Source: Ga0077527 sp964433345 (GTDB taxonomy: Bacteria > Pseudomonadota > Gammaproteobacteria > Burkholderiales > SG8-41). From it: a stretch of 64,000 bases of DNA. The notes under the pieces were generated by a model that worked only from the letters and a program-made list of their open reading frames with translations, was not told the origin of the DNA and did not search any database. The DNA is taken from the NCBI GenBank assembly GCA_964433345.1, contig CAYSQJ010000002.1:248001-312000 (forward strand), read 5' to 3'. A program made the translations under genes and the position numbers. Below, piece by piece: positions 25,482 to 34,752 of the stretch (position 1 is its first letter; the number at the start of each line of letters is the position of its first letter).

Positions 25482-26897
25482 ATGAAACTCGTCCAAACCA
25501 CCGCAATATCCGATGTGCTGCCGGTCGAAGTCGATCTCGACCTGATCCGGCGCATGGACCGCAACGGTCCGCGCTATACCTCGTACCCCACGGCTGACCG
25601 TTTCGTCGAGGCTTTCGGCGCGGAGACCTACAAGTCCTGGGTGGCCCGACGCAACATCGGGGGTATCCGGCGCGCGCTGTCGATCTACGTGCATCTTCCC
25701 TTTTGCAGCACGATCTGCTTCTACTGTGCCTGCAACAAGGTGGTGACCCGCGATCGCGGCAAGGGCGACCGTTACCTGGACTACCTGTTCCGCGAAATCG
25801 ACCTGCAGGGGCCGCTGTTCGGCGATGACCGGGTGGTCGAGCAGATGCACTGGGGCGGCGGCACGCCGACCTTTTTCACGATGGCCCAGCTCGAGTCGCT
25901 GTGGCAGCGGCTGAAACGCCATTTCCGGATGGCTCCGGACGGTGAATATTCGATCGAGGTCGACCCACGCAGCGTCGACGCCGCCGGCATGCATGCACTG
26001 CGCGCCATGGGTTTTGGCCGCGTCAGCCTCGGCGTGCAGGATTTTGATCCCGAGGTGCAGCGTGCGGTCAACCGCGTGCAGAGCGAGGCGCAGACGCTGG
26101 AGGTGATGCGGGCCGCGCGCGCGGCGGGCTTTTCATCGATCAACGTCGACCTCATCTACGGCCTGCCGAAGCAGAATGTGGTGAGTTTCGACCGCACGCT
26201 GGATCGTGTCATCGAAGCCTCGCCCGATCGCATCGCGATCTACAACTACGCGCACCTGCCGACGCGCTTCAAGCCGCAGCGGCGCATTGCCGAGTCTGAC
26301 CTGCCGCAACCGGAGGCCAAGCTCGCGCTGATGGGACTGGCCGCGCGCCGCCTCGGGGAGGCGGGTTATGTCTACATCGGCATGGACCATTTCGCGAAGC
26401 CTGACGATGCGCTGGCAGTGGCCCAGCGCAACGGCCTGCTGCACCGTAATTTCCAGGGCTATTCGACCCACGCCGATTGCGATCTGATCGGCTTGGGTGT
26501 GTCGGCGATAGGAGCGATCGGGCCGACCTACAACCAGAACCACCGCGAGCTCGCCAGCTATTACGACAGCCTCGACCGCGGCGTGCTGCCGGTGGCGCGC
26601 GGCCTTGAACTGTCGGCCGACGATCTGTTGCGCCGTGCGGTGATCCAGGCGATCAGCTGCCAGTTCCGGCTGTCGAAAAAATCCATCGAGATCGCCTACC
26701 TCATCGATTTCGACCGCTATTTCTCCGAGGAAATGGCCGACCTGCGCGGAATGGCGGTGGACGGACTGGTGCATCTCGACGCGGAATGGATTACCGTGAC
26801 GCCCAGGGGGCGCATGCTGGTCCGCAACATCTGCATGGTGTTCGACAAGTACCTGCGCCGCGAGCGCGAAACCACCCGGTATTCGCGAGTTATATAG
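25482..26897 (+). CDS. hemN: Oxygen-independent coproporphyrinogen III oxidase HemN
   Basis: Radical SAM enzyme that converts coproporphyrinogen III to protoporphyrinogen IX without oxygen, in haem synthesis. 471 residues, the usual length. Cys75, Cys79 and Cys82 in FCSTICFYCACNK bind the [4Fe-4S] cluster; HWGGGTPTF and NVDLIYGLPKQ are typical HemN motifs. Divergent from fnr, as in many Betaproteobacteria. Confidence 0.97.
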   Translation: MKLVQTTAISDVLPVEVDLDLIRRMDRNGPRYTSYPTADRFVEAFGAETYKSWVARRNIGGIRRALSIYVHLPFCSTICFYCACNKVVTRDRGKGDRYLDYLFREIDLQGPLFGDDRVVEQMHWGGGTPTFFTMAQLESLWQRLKRHFRMAPDGEYSIEVDPRSVDAAGMHALRAMGFGRVSLGVQDFDPEVQRAVNRVQSEAQTLEVMRAARAAGFSSINVDLIYGLPKQNVVSFDRTLDRVIEASPDRIAIYNYAHLPTRFKPQRRIAESDLPQPEAKLALMGLAARRLGEAGYVYIGMDHFAKPDDALAVAQRNGLLHRNFQGYSTHADCDLIGLGVSAIGAIGPTYNQNHRELASYYDSLDRGVLPVARGLELSADDLLRRAVIQAISCQFRLSKKSIEIAYLIDFDRYFSEEMADLRGMAVDGLVHLDAEWITVTPRGRMLVRNICMVFDKYLRRERETTRYSRVI

Positions 26898-26909
26898 AAG
26901 GCAGGCGTG

Positions 26910-27653
26910 ATGGACGGCTGGCTGCAGGCGATGATGCTCACCGCATTCGGCGCGGGCCTGCTCGGCGGCGCGCACTGCGCGGCGATGTGCGGCGGCATCG
27001 TCAGCATGACCTGCTCACCGGCGGCATCACCGCAGCAGCGACGCTGGCGTTTCGCGCTGGCCTACAACGCCGGCCGCATTTCCAGTTATGTGCTTGCCGG
27101 CGCGCTGGCGGGAGCCCTCGGCCAGGCCGGCATGGCCCTGCGCGGCGGCGCGCTTGCGCAGCACCTGCTGATGTTCCTGATGGGCGCGACGCTGATCGTG
27201 GTCGCGCTGAATGTTGCCGGTGTCACGCCGGTGACCCGCGGCATAGAGGCGGCCGGCGGCTTTCTCTGGCGCCGGGTGCAGCCCCATTCGCGCCGCTTTC
27301 TGCCGGTGACCGCGCCCTGGCAGGCGCTGGGCCTCGGCGCACTGTGGGGCTGGCTGCCCTGCGGCATGGTGTACGCCGTGCTGCTGACTGCGCTGGCCTC
27401 CGGTAGCGCGGCCGAAGGTGCGCTGATACTCGCGGCATTCGGTTTGGGGACGCTGCCCAACCTGCTGCTGATCGGTGCCGCGGTGGGGCGTATGCGGACC
27501 TTGATGCAATGGCGCGCGCTGCGTTATGCCGCGAGTGCGGTGATTGCCGCCGTCGGCATCTGGGGCATGCTCCATGTGCTGCAGCCGGCGGCGCGGGATG
27601 GTGACAGCCTGCTCTGCCGCGTTGCGCCGGGCCTCGCCGAGCTGCTGCGCTGA
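26910..27653 (+). CDS. TauE/SafE-like (sulfite exporter family) membrane protein
   Basis: A 247-residue membrane protein with six or so hydrophobic segments. The N-terminal GGAHCAAMCGGIVSM and the later GWLPCGMVYAVLL are typical of the short TauE/SafE-UreH type group frequently found near ccoG/ccoS or hemN, where a role in copper or cofactor supply for oxidases is suspected. Start ATG 26910; a GTG directly before it is possible. It follows hemN by 12 bases and likely shares its transcript. Confidence 0.86.
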   Translation: MDGWLQAMMLTAFGAGLLGGAHCAAMCGGIVSMTCSPAASPQQRRWRFALAYNAGRISSYVLAGALAGALGQAGMALRGGALAQHLLMFLMGATLIVVALNVAGVTPVTRGIEAAGGFLWRRVQPHSRRFLPVTAPWQALGLGALWGWLPCGMVYAVLLTALASGSAAEGALILAAFGLGTLPNLLLIGAAVGRMRTLMQWRALRYAASAVIAAVGIWGMLHVLQPAARDGDSLLCRVAPGLAELLR

Positions 27654-27683
27654 ATCCGCGTTTGCCGCAGCGCCCGCGGAAGT

Positions 27684-27717
27684 ACTATAAGTAATTGATT
27701 TTATTGATTATTTTTAA
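27684..27717 (+). repeat. AT-rich intergenic element, copy A
   Basis: ATAAGTAATTGATTTTATTG followed by ATTATTTTTAA, in the convergent gap between the TauE-like gene and the Rieske gene. Its complement nearly matches the element at 62872. The T-run may also act as part of a terminator. Confidence 0.5.
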
Positions 27718-28418
27718 CAGCGCACCTGCTGCTTGCAGAATTTCTGCAAGGGAGTGACCGTGCTGCTGCCGGCGACGCGCTGTTGCGCGCGCGTGGTCGA
27801 ACCATGCTCCAGCGCGAGCCGCATTTCATATTTGCTGAAGAAGGTATTGAACATTTCGCCGCCGAGCGTGCCGGTGGCGAACAGCGAGTCGGCAGCGGCG
27901 TCGTACTCGAGCAGGATCGCGCACAGCGGTTGCGGCGCAGGTCCGCCCAGCACGCGCGCGCCGGCCGCCGGATCGTATTCGCTGTGTTCGGAACAGCAGT
28001 GGATCATGTTCGGCTTGCTGATCCGCGACGCCGTCGAGCGCTCGCGATAGCTGATGAAACTGATCTGCCGCGTCGGATAGGTCAGCTGGTGGGAACAGAT
28101 CGCCGAATAGGCGACGATGGCGCCGCGCGGACCGACCCCGCCCGGCCACTGGTAGGCCTCTCCGGATTCCGTTTTCAGCGGTACGTTGCGCCCGGTCGGC
28201 TTGCCGAGGTTGAGCAGGAAACAGGGTGTGCCCTCGAAGGGATAGTGGAAGACGTAGTTTTCGCCGGCCACCAGTTGCGAGGCGCGCAACGCGCGTCCGC
28301 TGTCATCGGTCAGCTGCGCGCGGGCGTAGCTGCGCGGGCGTGCATCGGCCGCTGCCCTGCCGCCCTGAAGGGCGATTGCCGTTGCGGCACAGACGCGAAT
28401 GAAATCCCGGCGTTCCAT
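27714..28418 (-). CDS. Tat-exported Rieske [2Fe-2S] protein
   Basis: A 234-residue protein with a twin-arginine signal (MERRDFIRVCAATAIAL). Rieske ligands are visible as CSH and, 31 residues later, CSEH (in HCCSEH), so the loop between the two pairs is about twice the usual 15-17 residues. It is likely a periplasmic electron carrier or a subunit of an unknown oxidoreductase; no bc1 or arsenite oxidase gene is next to it. The last residue is a cysteine. Upstream on the same strand lies the giant PAS/GGDEF gene. Confidence 0.85.
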   Translation of the reverse strand: MERRDFIRVCAATAIALQGGRAAADARPRSYARAQLTDDSGRALRASQLVAGENYVFHYPFEGTPCFLLNLGKPTGRNVPLKTESGEAYQWPGGVGPRGAIVAYSAICSHQLTYPTRQISFISYRERSTASRISKPNMIHCCSEHSEYDPAAGARVLGGPAPQPLCAILLEYDAAADSLFATGTLGGEMFNTFFSKYEMRLALEHGSTTRAQQRVAGSSTVTPLQKFCKQQVRC

Positions 28419-28515
28419 CGACGATTCTCCCTCGAGGGTGCAGGTCCATTGTTCGGAATCCGGCTGCCTGCTGTCAATAGCAATCAGTCAGGCCGGTATC
28501 GCCGTCGCAGGCCGG

Positions 28516-30888
28516 CTAGGCCGGATCCTGGTCGTTGCGCGGCCTGTCCGGGGACTGGCGGATCCGCAGCCTGATCTCGCGCCGCAGCTGGTCTTCGTCC
28601 CGTCCCTTGATGAAAAACTTGTGGACTTCGCCTTCGTTGATCGCCGCAGTCGCGGTGCCGAAATCGCCGACCCCGCTGAGCATGATGCGCACGATTTCCG
28701 GATACATCAGCTTAACCCGGCGCAGGAACTCGACGCCGCTCATCTCCGGCATGTTCTGGTCCGAGATGACAATGCTGACGGAGTGCGTTGCCAGCAGTTC
28801 GAAGGCGTCATGGGTCGTGGTCGCCGTCAGCACCGGGTGGCCGTCCTTCTGCAGCAGCAGCCTGCTCAGCAGCAGGTGATCGCTGTCGTCATCGACGATC
28901 AGCACCGCGGGCGTGCGGTCGGCAGCCTCGGCCTGGCGCGCGCGGTGCAGCGGTCGTTCGGCGCCGAGCAGGGCGGCGCAGGCTTCCGCCGGCAGCGGCT
29001 TGGAGAACAGGTAGCCCTGGGCCTCGTCGCAGCGGTTTTCGCCGAGGAAGCGCAGCTGTTCCTCGTTTTCGACCCCTTCGGCGACGACGCGCAGCCCGAG
29101 GCTGTGCGCCAGCGTGATCACCGTCCGCGCGATCACCGCGTCATCGGCGTCGACGGTGATGTCGCGGACAAATGAGCGGTCGATTTTCAGCGCATCCAGC
29201 GGGAAGCGTTTCAGGTAGCTCAGGCTCGAGTAGCCGGTTCCGAAGTCATCGGCGGCGAGCAGGATGCCCAGTGCCTCCAGCTGCTTGAGGATGATGATCG
29301 CCTCTTCCGGATTTTCCATCAGCGAGCTCTCGGTGATCTCGATCTGGATCAGCTGCGGCTCGATGCCGGATTCGGCCAGCGCCCTGCGCATGACCTCGCT
29401 GAAGCCGGGCTGGCGCAGCTGGCGCGCGGAGAGGTTGATGGCCACCGGCACCGGCCGGATGCCGGCATCGCGCCAGGTCCGGATCTGCGTGCAGGCGGCC
29501 TGCGCGACCCATTCGCCCACCGGCACGATGAGACCGGTCTCCTCCAGCAGCGGAATGAACTGCGCCGGCGGCACCAGGCCCTGGTCGGACGATTGCCAGC
29601 GCAGCAGTGCCTCAAGCCCCGAGATCCTGCCGCTGGCAATGTCCACCTTGGGCTGGTAATGGAGCACGAACTCGTGGCGCTCCAGCGCCCGCCGCATGCG
29701 GGTCTCCAGTTGCAGCTTCTCGGCAGCGCGGGCATTCATCGCCTCGGTGTAGTACTGGTAGTTGTTGCGTCCCGCCGACTTCGCGCCGTACATCGCGGCA
29801 TCGGCGTTCCTGAGCAGGGTTTCGGTGTCGCTGCTGTCGGATGGGTAGAGCGTGATGCCGATGCTGACGGTGACAAACACCTCGTTGCCCTCGAGGTCGT
29901 AGGGGGCGGCCAGCGCGCGCAGCACCTTCTGCGCGACATGCCCGGCGTTCTGCGGGCTGGCCAGCTCGGGCAGGATCACCGCGAACTCGTCGCCGCTCAG
30001 CCGGGAGACGGTATCGCTGGGACGCAGGCTCCCGGTCAGCCGTGCCGCGACCTGTTTCAGCAGCAGGTCTCCGGTGACATGGCCCAGGGTGTCGTTGACC
30101 AGCTTGAAGCGGTCGAGATCGAGAAACAGGATGCCGATGATCCAGTTGTTGCGTTTTGCCTGTGCCACCGCCTGGCGCAGGCGGTCGTTGAACAGCACGC
30201 GGTTGGGCAGTCCGGTGAGGCTGTCGAAGTGCGCAAGCTGCGCCAGTTGCTCGCGGGAGAGCTTGGCTTCGGTGACATCCTCTGCAATGCCGGCGATGCG
30301 ATAGACCTCGCCGTGCACGTTGTGGATCGGGAATGCGCGGTCGTGCACCCAGCGCACGCTGCCGTCGGCATGCACCACGCGGTACTCGATGTCGTAGGTG
30401 CCCAGCGGCGCCTTCTGTTTTCGCGCATGCTGCACGCGTTGCCGGTCGTCCTCGTGGATTGCGGTCAGCCAGGATTTGGGGTCCTTCTCCAGTTCATCGA
30501 GCGGGCGTCCGGTGATCAGCTCGTAGTTGGGGCTCGCATACAGCGTTCGGCGCTGTTCCGCATCGGTGATCCAGAACACCTGGGGCACGTGCTGCGCGAG
30601 CTGGCGGAACTGCTCGTCGCTTTCCTGCAGCGCGCGCAGCGTCGCCTGGTGCTCGGCCTGCAGGCTGAGGTTGGTCAGCGCATAGGAAATGTCGCCGGCC
30701 ATCTGCCGCAGCAGGCTGATCGCCTCGTCGTCGAAGAATCCCGGCTCGGTCGCCTGCAGCCCCATGACGCCGACCGTCTCTCCGTTGCAGGTGAACGGCA
30801 GCGAGGCCAGCGAGCGGAACCCGTAATCCCGCGCTCGCTCGTGCCAGCGCGCCAGCACCGGGTCGCTCAGCAGGTCGTTGCTGTACAT
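28516..30888 (-). CDS. GAF(3' part)-PAS-GGDEF-EAL-REC signalling protein, downstream part of a frameshifted gene
   Basis: Second half of one large gene split by a frameshift near 30929. It holds the rest of a GAF domain (SLASLPFTCNGETVGVMGLQ), a PAS domain, a diguanylate cyclase domain with SGDEF in place of GGDEF, an EAL phosphodiesterase domain (GLEALLRW, then DDFGTGYSSLSYL) and a C-terminal receiver domain (IVISDQNMPEMSG). The frame is open from 31083, but real homology begins where the frames meet. ATG 30888 overlaps the upstream stop as TGATG, so translation could restart here. Predicted to make or break cyclic di-GMP. Confidence 0.85.
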   Translation of the reverse strand: MYSNDLLSDPVLARWHERARDYGFRSLASLPFTCNGETVGVMGLQATEPGFFDDEAISLLRQMAGDISYALTNLSLQAEHQATLRALQESDEQFRQLAQHVPQVFWITDAEQRRTLYASPNYELITGRPLDELEKDPKSWLTAIHEDDRQRVQHARKQKAPLGTYDIEYRVVHADGSVRWVHDRAFPIHNVHGEVYRIAGIAEDVTEAKLSREQLAQLAHFDSLTGLPNRVLFNDRLRQAVAQAKRNNWIIGILFLDLDRFKLVNDTLGHVTGDLLLKQVAARLTGSLRPSDTVSRLSGDEFAVILPELASPQNAGHVAQKVLRALAAPYDLEGNEVFVTVSIGITLYPSDSSDTETLLRNADAAMYGAKSAGRNNYQYYTEAMNARAAEKLQLETRMRRALERHEFVLHYQPKVDIASGRISGLEALLRWQSSDQGLVPPAQFIPLLEETGLIVPVGEWVAQAACTQIRTWRDAGIRPVPVAINLSARQLRQPGFSEVMRRALAESGIEPQLIQIEITESSLMENPEEAIIILKQLEALGILLAADDFGTGYSSLSYLKRFPLDALKIDRSFVRDITVDADDAVIARTVITLAHSLGLRVVAEGVENEEQLRFLGENRCDEAQGYLFSKPLPAEACAALLGAERPLHRARQAEAADRTPAVLIVDDDSDHLLLSRLLLQKDGHPVLTATTTHDAFELLATHSVSIVISDQNMPEMSGVEFLRRVKLMYPEIVRIMLSGVGDFGTATAAINEGEVHKFFIKGRDEDQLRREIRLRIRQSPDRPRNDQDPA

Positions 30889-33800
30889 CACCCGGTTTTC
30901 GCGGAAGGCGCGGCTCGCGAGTCCCCTGCCTTGGGCAGCGCCGGATTGGTGGATACCCGCAGGTCGTTGAAGTAATGCCTGCTGACGCCGGCATAGGCAA
31001 CGACTTTGAGCTCTTCGGTCCCCGGCTCGTGGAGGCGCACCCAGGCCGAACCCAGTCCACCGTCGCTGACGGCGATCCGGCACACCGCCCGGAACAGGCT
31101 GTCGCGGTCGCGCGTGCGCATGATCGCCGCATTGGTCGCGCTGAGCGTGCTGAAAAACCGGTTCAGCCGCATGATGCGCATCTCGGCAAGTTTGCGCGTG
31201 GTGATGTCGCGATTGATGCCGACGAGTCCGAATACCCGGCCAGTGGCGTCTTTCAGCGGTACCTTCGAGGTCAGGTGCCAGTGGTCGCTGTAGCCCTTTT
31301 CGGAGGTGTAGGTCCGCGTTTCACGGTCGGCCATCGGCTCGCCGGAGTCGATGACCTTCTGGTCCTCTTCCCGGTAACGCTTTGCCATGTCCGGCGGAAA
31401 CAGCTCGTCGACGGACTTGCCGATAACGTCCTCGTGGCGTTCAAAGCCGCGGATTTTCAGATAAGCGGCATTGGGCAGGATGATCCGACCTTTGAGATCG
31501 CGTACATAGATCCGCTCGGGCAGGGCGTCGATCACCGTGCGCAGCAGCAGCCGCTCCTGGGCCAGCGCATCCTCGACTTTCTTGCGCTCCGAGATGTCTT
31601 CCATCATGCGCAGGAAGTACAGCGGTTCGCCGGCGGAATCGCGCACCAGCGATACCGAACGGTTGGTCCACACCAGCGATCCGTCCTTGCGCCGGTACGG
31701 GCGCTGCGAGCTGAATACCTTCAGCTCGTTGTTCAGCATCTGCTGCAGGTAATGCGGCCGGTCGGATTCCAGGTATTCCGGCGTCAGGATGTCCGCGGTG
31801 GTCATCCGGAGAAGTTCTTCGCGCGTGTAGCCGAGGATTTCGCAGGCCTTCGGGTTGACGTCGAGGATGCGGCGGTCGAAGCCGGTGTGCATGATGCCGA
31901 CGGGAGCCGTTTCAAAGGTCGCGCGGTAGCTGTCCTCGGCCTTGCGGCGCGCGGTGATGTCCTCCACCACCAGCACGAAATGGGGCTTTCCGTCGGCGAT
32001 GTCGCGCGCCAGCGAGGTCGTGCGCCGCACCCAGATCAGGCTGCCGTCCTTGAGCAGGTAGCGCTTCTCCGAACTGAAACTGTCGATTTCGCCGGCAAGC
32101 AGGCGGGTGCGCGCAGCCGTGTCCATGCCGCTGTCGTCGGGGTGGCTGACCTGCTTCAGGTTCATCTGCAGCAGGGAATCCCGGTCATAACCGGTCATCT
32201 CGCAGAACTTCTGGTTGACCTCGAGGATCCTGCTGTCGAAATCCACCCTGACGATGCCTACCGCTGCCTGCTCGAAGGTCTGCTCGAGGCGCGCTTCGGC
32301 CTCTTTGCGCGCGGTGACGTCCTGGAGCACCCCGACCACGTGCGAGGGTTTGCCGTCGGGGCCGCAGACCGCGGAGATGCTGAGGTTGCACCAGATGATG
32401 CTGCCGTCCTTGCGCCGGTAGCGGCGCTCGCGGGTGTAGCCGGGAATCTCGCCGCGGCCGATCCGGAGGTTGTACTCGTATGCCTCGTCCTGATCCTCGG
32501 GCAGCGTGATGTCGGCCGGGCTCAGGCGCATCAGCTCCTCGCGCGTATAGCCCAGCATGTCACAGAGCTTCTGGTTGACGCGCAGCCAGCCGGTGGTGCG
32601 ATCACCGGGCCGGCGCAGGGTTATGCCTACACCCGCCTGCTCGAAGGTGGCGCTGAACAGCTCCTCCTCTTCCTTGCGCCGGGTGATGTCCTCGACGACG
32701 CGGATCAGGTACAGGGGTTTGCCGTCTTCGTCGCGCGCCAGCGACACGGTGCGGTTGACCCAGATCAGGCTGCCGTCCTTGCGCCGGTAGCGCTTCTCCC
32801 CCGAAAAACTGTTGATCTCGCCGGAGAGCAGTTGCTGACGCTGCAGCAGATCCTTGCCCTTGTCCTCGGGATGCACCACGTCGCTCGTGCGCATGCCCCG
32901 GATTTCCTCCTGGCTGTAGCCCAGCATCCCGCAGAAGCGTTCGTTTGCCAGCAGGTAGCAGTCGTCGAGTGTGGTGTGGACGATGCCGACGGTGGCCTGT
33001 TCGAAGGTGGTGCGGAACTGCTGCTCGGCGGCACGGCGGCCGGAGACATCCTGGACCATCGCGATGAAGTAATCCGGGCTGCCGTCGGGTTTGCGCACCA
33101 GTGCGACCGAGGCGGTGGCCCAGATCACCGTGCCGTCCTTGCGGACATAGCGTTTCTCCCGCGAACTCGTGCTGTCAATGCCGCCGGCAATGAGTTCCTG
33201 GCGGAGCTGGATCGCGGTTTCGCGGTCCGCGGGATGGGTAATGTCGATCAGGCTGCGGCCCAGCAGTTCGCTGCGCGCGTATCCCAGTATCGCGCAGGTC
33301 GCCGGATTGGCGTCGATGATGCCTCCGTCGAGTGCGGTATGCACAATGCCGATGGGCGCATGCTCGAGGGTGGCGCGGTGCCGCTGTTCCGCGGCATTGC
33401 GCTCGGTGATGTCTGTGGCGATGCCGCCCAGCGCGTAGATCGCGCCGAAAGAGTTGCGCAGCGGAAACTTGGTGACCAGCGAGCTGTGCAGGCCATCGAC
33501 ATAAAGCGCATGTTCCTCGAAGGTCATCGCCGCACCTGCCTCGAGCACCTGCCGGTCATGGCCCTGGAACTCCGCGGCCTGCGCCCCGCCGAAAATCTCG
33601 GCATCGGTCCGCCCGAGCACGGCATCCTCATTGAGGCCGAAGGCTTGCAGAAAGCGCGGATTGGCGTGCAGGTAGCGGCCCGCGGTGTCCTTGATGAAGG
33701 TGGGTGCCGGACTGTTCTCGAGGAAGGCCTGCAGGCGGGCTTCGTTCTGCTGCAGCGTGTCGCGCAGTCGCCGGCGCTCCAGCGCGACCTGGATGACCGC

Positions 33801-34148
33801 GGGCAAGCGGTTCAATTGATCCTTGGCCAGGATATCATCCGCACCCTGCTGCAGCACTTCCGCCGCCTCCGCTTCGCTGACGGCGCCGGAGACCAGGATG
33901 AACGGGATGTCGAGGCCGCGTTCGCGCAGGATGGCCAGCGCGCGCAAGCCGCTGAACCGCGGCAGGTGGTAATCGGAGAGCACGATGTCGGGCCCGGCGT
34001 CCAGCCCCTCCCGGTAGTCCGCCTCGGTCTGCACCCGCGTCCAGTCGTAGCCGTGGCCGTAGCTGCGGAGGGTGGCCATCAGCAGTTCGGCATCGGCATC
34101 CTGATCCTCGACCAGCAGCACGCGCAATGTACGGACCGGATTCAGCAT
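30888..34148 (-). CDS. REC-PAS(x7)-GAF(5' part) signalling protein, upstream part of a frameshifted gene
   Basis: First half of the split gene, 1086 residues. A receiver domain (Asp59 in IVLSDYHLPRFSG) is followed by seven PAS domains in tandem, each ending in a D-I/V-T/S-x-R-K/R type linker (EDITRRK, QDVTARK, EDITARR, EDISERK, RDITTRK), then the start of a GAF domain broken after NPALPK. From there the frame gives about a dozen unrelated residues and stops. Restoring one base near 30929 joins it to the downstream part as an open frame of 1878 codons. Input signals are unknown. Confidence 0.85.
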   Translation of the reverse strand: MLNPVRTLRVLLVEDQDADAELLMATLRSYGHGYDWTRVQTEADYREGLDAGPDIVLSDYHLPRFSGLRALAILRERGLDIPFILVSGAVSEAEAAEVLQQGADDILAKDQLNRLPAVIQVALERRRLRDTLQQNEARLQAFLENSPAPTFIKDTAGRYLHANPRFLQAFGLNEDAVLGRTDAEIFGGAQAAEFQGHDRQVLEAGAAMTFEEHALYVDGLHSSLVTKFPLRNSFGAIYALGGIATDITERNAAEQRHRATLEHAPIGIVHTALDGGIIDANPATCAILGYARSELLGRSLIDITHPADRETAIQLRQELIAGGIDSTSSREKRYVRKDGTVIWATASVALVRKPDGSPDYFIAMVQDVSGRRAAEQQFRTTFEQATVGIVHTTLDDCYLLANERFCGMLGYSQEEIRGMRTSDVVHPEDKGKDLLQRQQLLSGEINSFSGEKRYRRKDGSLIWVNRTVSLARDEDGKPLYLIRVVEDITRRKEEEELFSATFEQAGVGITLRRPGDRTTGWLRVNQKLCDMLGYTREELMRLSPADITLPEDQDEAYEYNLRIGRGEIPGYTRERRYRRKDGSIIWCNLSISAVCGPDGKPSHVVGVLQDVTARKEAEARLEQTFEQAAVGIVRVDFDSRILEVNQKFCEMTGYDRDSLLQMNLKQVSHPDDSGMDTAARTRLLAGEIDSFSSEKRYLLKDGSLIWVRRTTSLARDIADGKPHFVLVVEDITARRKAEDSYRATFETAPVGIMHTGFDRRILDVNPKACEILGYTREELLRMTTADILTPEYLESDRPHYLQQMLNNELKVFSSQRPYRRKDGSLVWTNRSVSLVRDSAGEPLYFLRMMEDISERKKVEDALAQERLLLRTVIDALPERIYVRDLKGRIILPNAAYLKIRGFERHEDVIGKSVDELFPPDMAKRYREEDQKVIDSGEPMADRETRTYTSEKGYSDHWHLTSKVPLKDATGRVFGLVGINRDITTRKLAEMRIMRLNRFFSTLSATNAAIMRTRDRDSLFRAVCRIAVSDGGLGSAWVRLHEPGTEELKVVAYAGVSRHYFNDLRVSTNPALPKAGDSRAAPSAKTG

Positions 34149-34343
34149 GCCCAGCAGGCCCGGCCTCTACCCGGCCAATGCGGATGGCGGCATGGATTGC
34201 GATTCGACGCCGGCAGGCGACATGCGATGAAAGGGGTCATGGGCACCACGCGTTCCGGATCAGCGAACGGTATCAGGGAAAAACAGCCTCTAGGTTAAGG
34301 CAGATTTGCCCCGGCGTGGTGCGGCCACCTTATTTTTGTCTTT

Positions 34344-34367
34344 GCCGCAGGGCCGGCTTCCTGCGGC
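34344..34367. terminator. Inverted repeat downstream of the CusF-like gene
   Basis: GCCGCAGG and CCTGCGGC form a perfect eight-base stem with an eight-base loop, 11 bases after the stop of the CusF-like gene. No T-run follows on the minus strand, so it may be a weak terminator or an mRNA-stabilising hairpin. Confidence 0.4.
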
Positions 34368-34377
34368 TCAGAGTGAA

Positions 34378-34716
34378 TCAGGGGCGCTCGATGCCGGTCA
34401 CGGTATACACACTGCCGATTTTTTCCGCGCTGAAGCGGACCTTGTCGCCGGCCTTGATGCCCTGCAGCAAGGCCGGGTCCCTGACCTGGAACACCATGGT
34501 CATCGGCGGCATGTCGATGTTGGGGATGGGACCGTGGCGCAGGGTGATTTTTTTGGCATCGAGGTCGACCTTGCGCACCTCGCCGTCAGACATCGTGCCT
34601 TTTGCCGGGGATGCGGCAGCCGGCGCCGGATGGTGGGCTGCATGGTCTGCGGCAGTTTGCTGGGCATGGACAGGCGCGGTCGCGAGGATCGCGGCGAGCA
34701 ACAGGGTTTTTTTCAT
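34378..34716 (-). CDS. CusF-like periplasmic copper-binding protein
   Basis: A 112-residue exported protein: signal peptide ending PVHAQ, a His/Ala-rich linker, and a small beta-barrel domain with HGPIPNIDMPPMTMVFQV, the Met/His Cu(I)-binding motif of CusF-type proteins. It probably passes copper to the periplasmic oxidase or efflux system. Last gene of the minus-strand copper operon that begins at 38837. RBS AGGAG lies upstream of the start. Confidence 0.9.
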   Translation of the reverse strand: MKKTLLLAAILATAPVHAQQTAADHAAHHPAPAAASPAKGTMSDGEVRKVDLDAKKITLRHGPIPNIDMPPMTMVFQVRDPALLQGIKAGDKVRFSAEKIGSVYTVTGIERP

Positions 34717-34752
34717 GGCGGTTTCTCCTGATATCGATTCGAATCGGGCTGG

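Noticed and set aside
30975..34298. Very long open frame on the plus strand opposite the PAS gene
   Set aside because: It has no domain resemblance and mirrors the codon bias of the real minus-strand PAS repeats; GC-driven shadow.
34344..34367. Strong intrinsic terminator for the copper operon
   Set aside because: The stem is perfect but no T-run follows in the direction of transcription, so it is kept only as a low-confidence hairpin.
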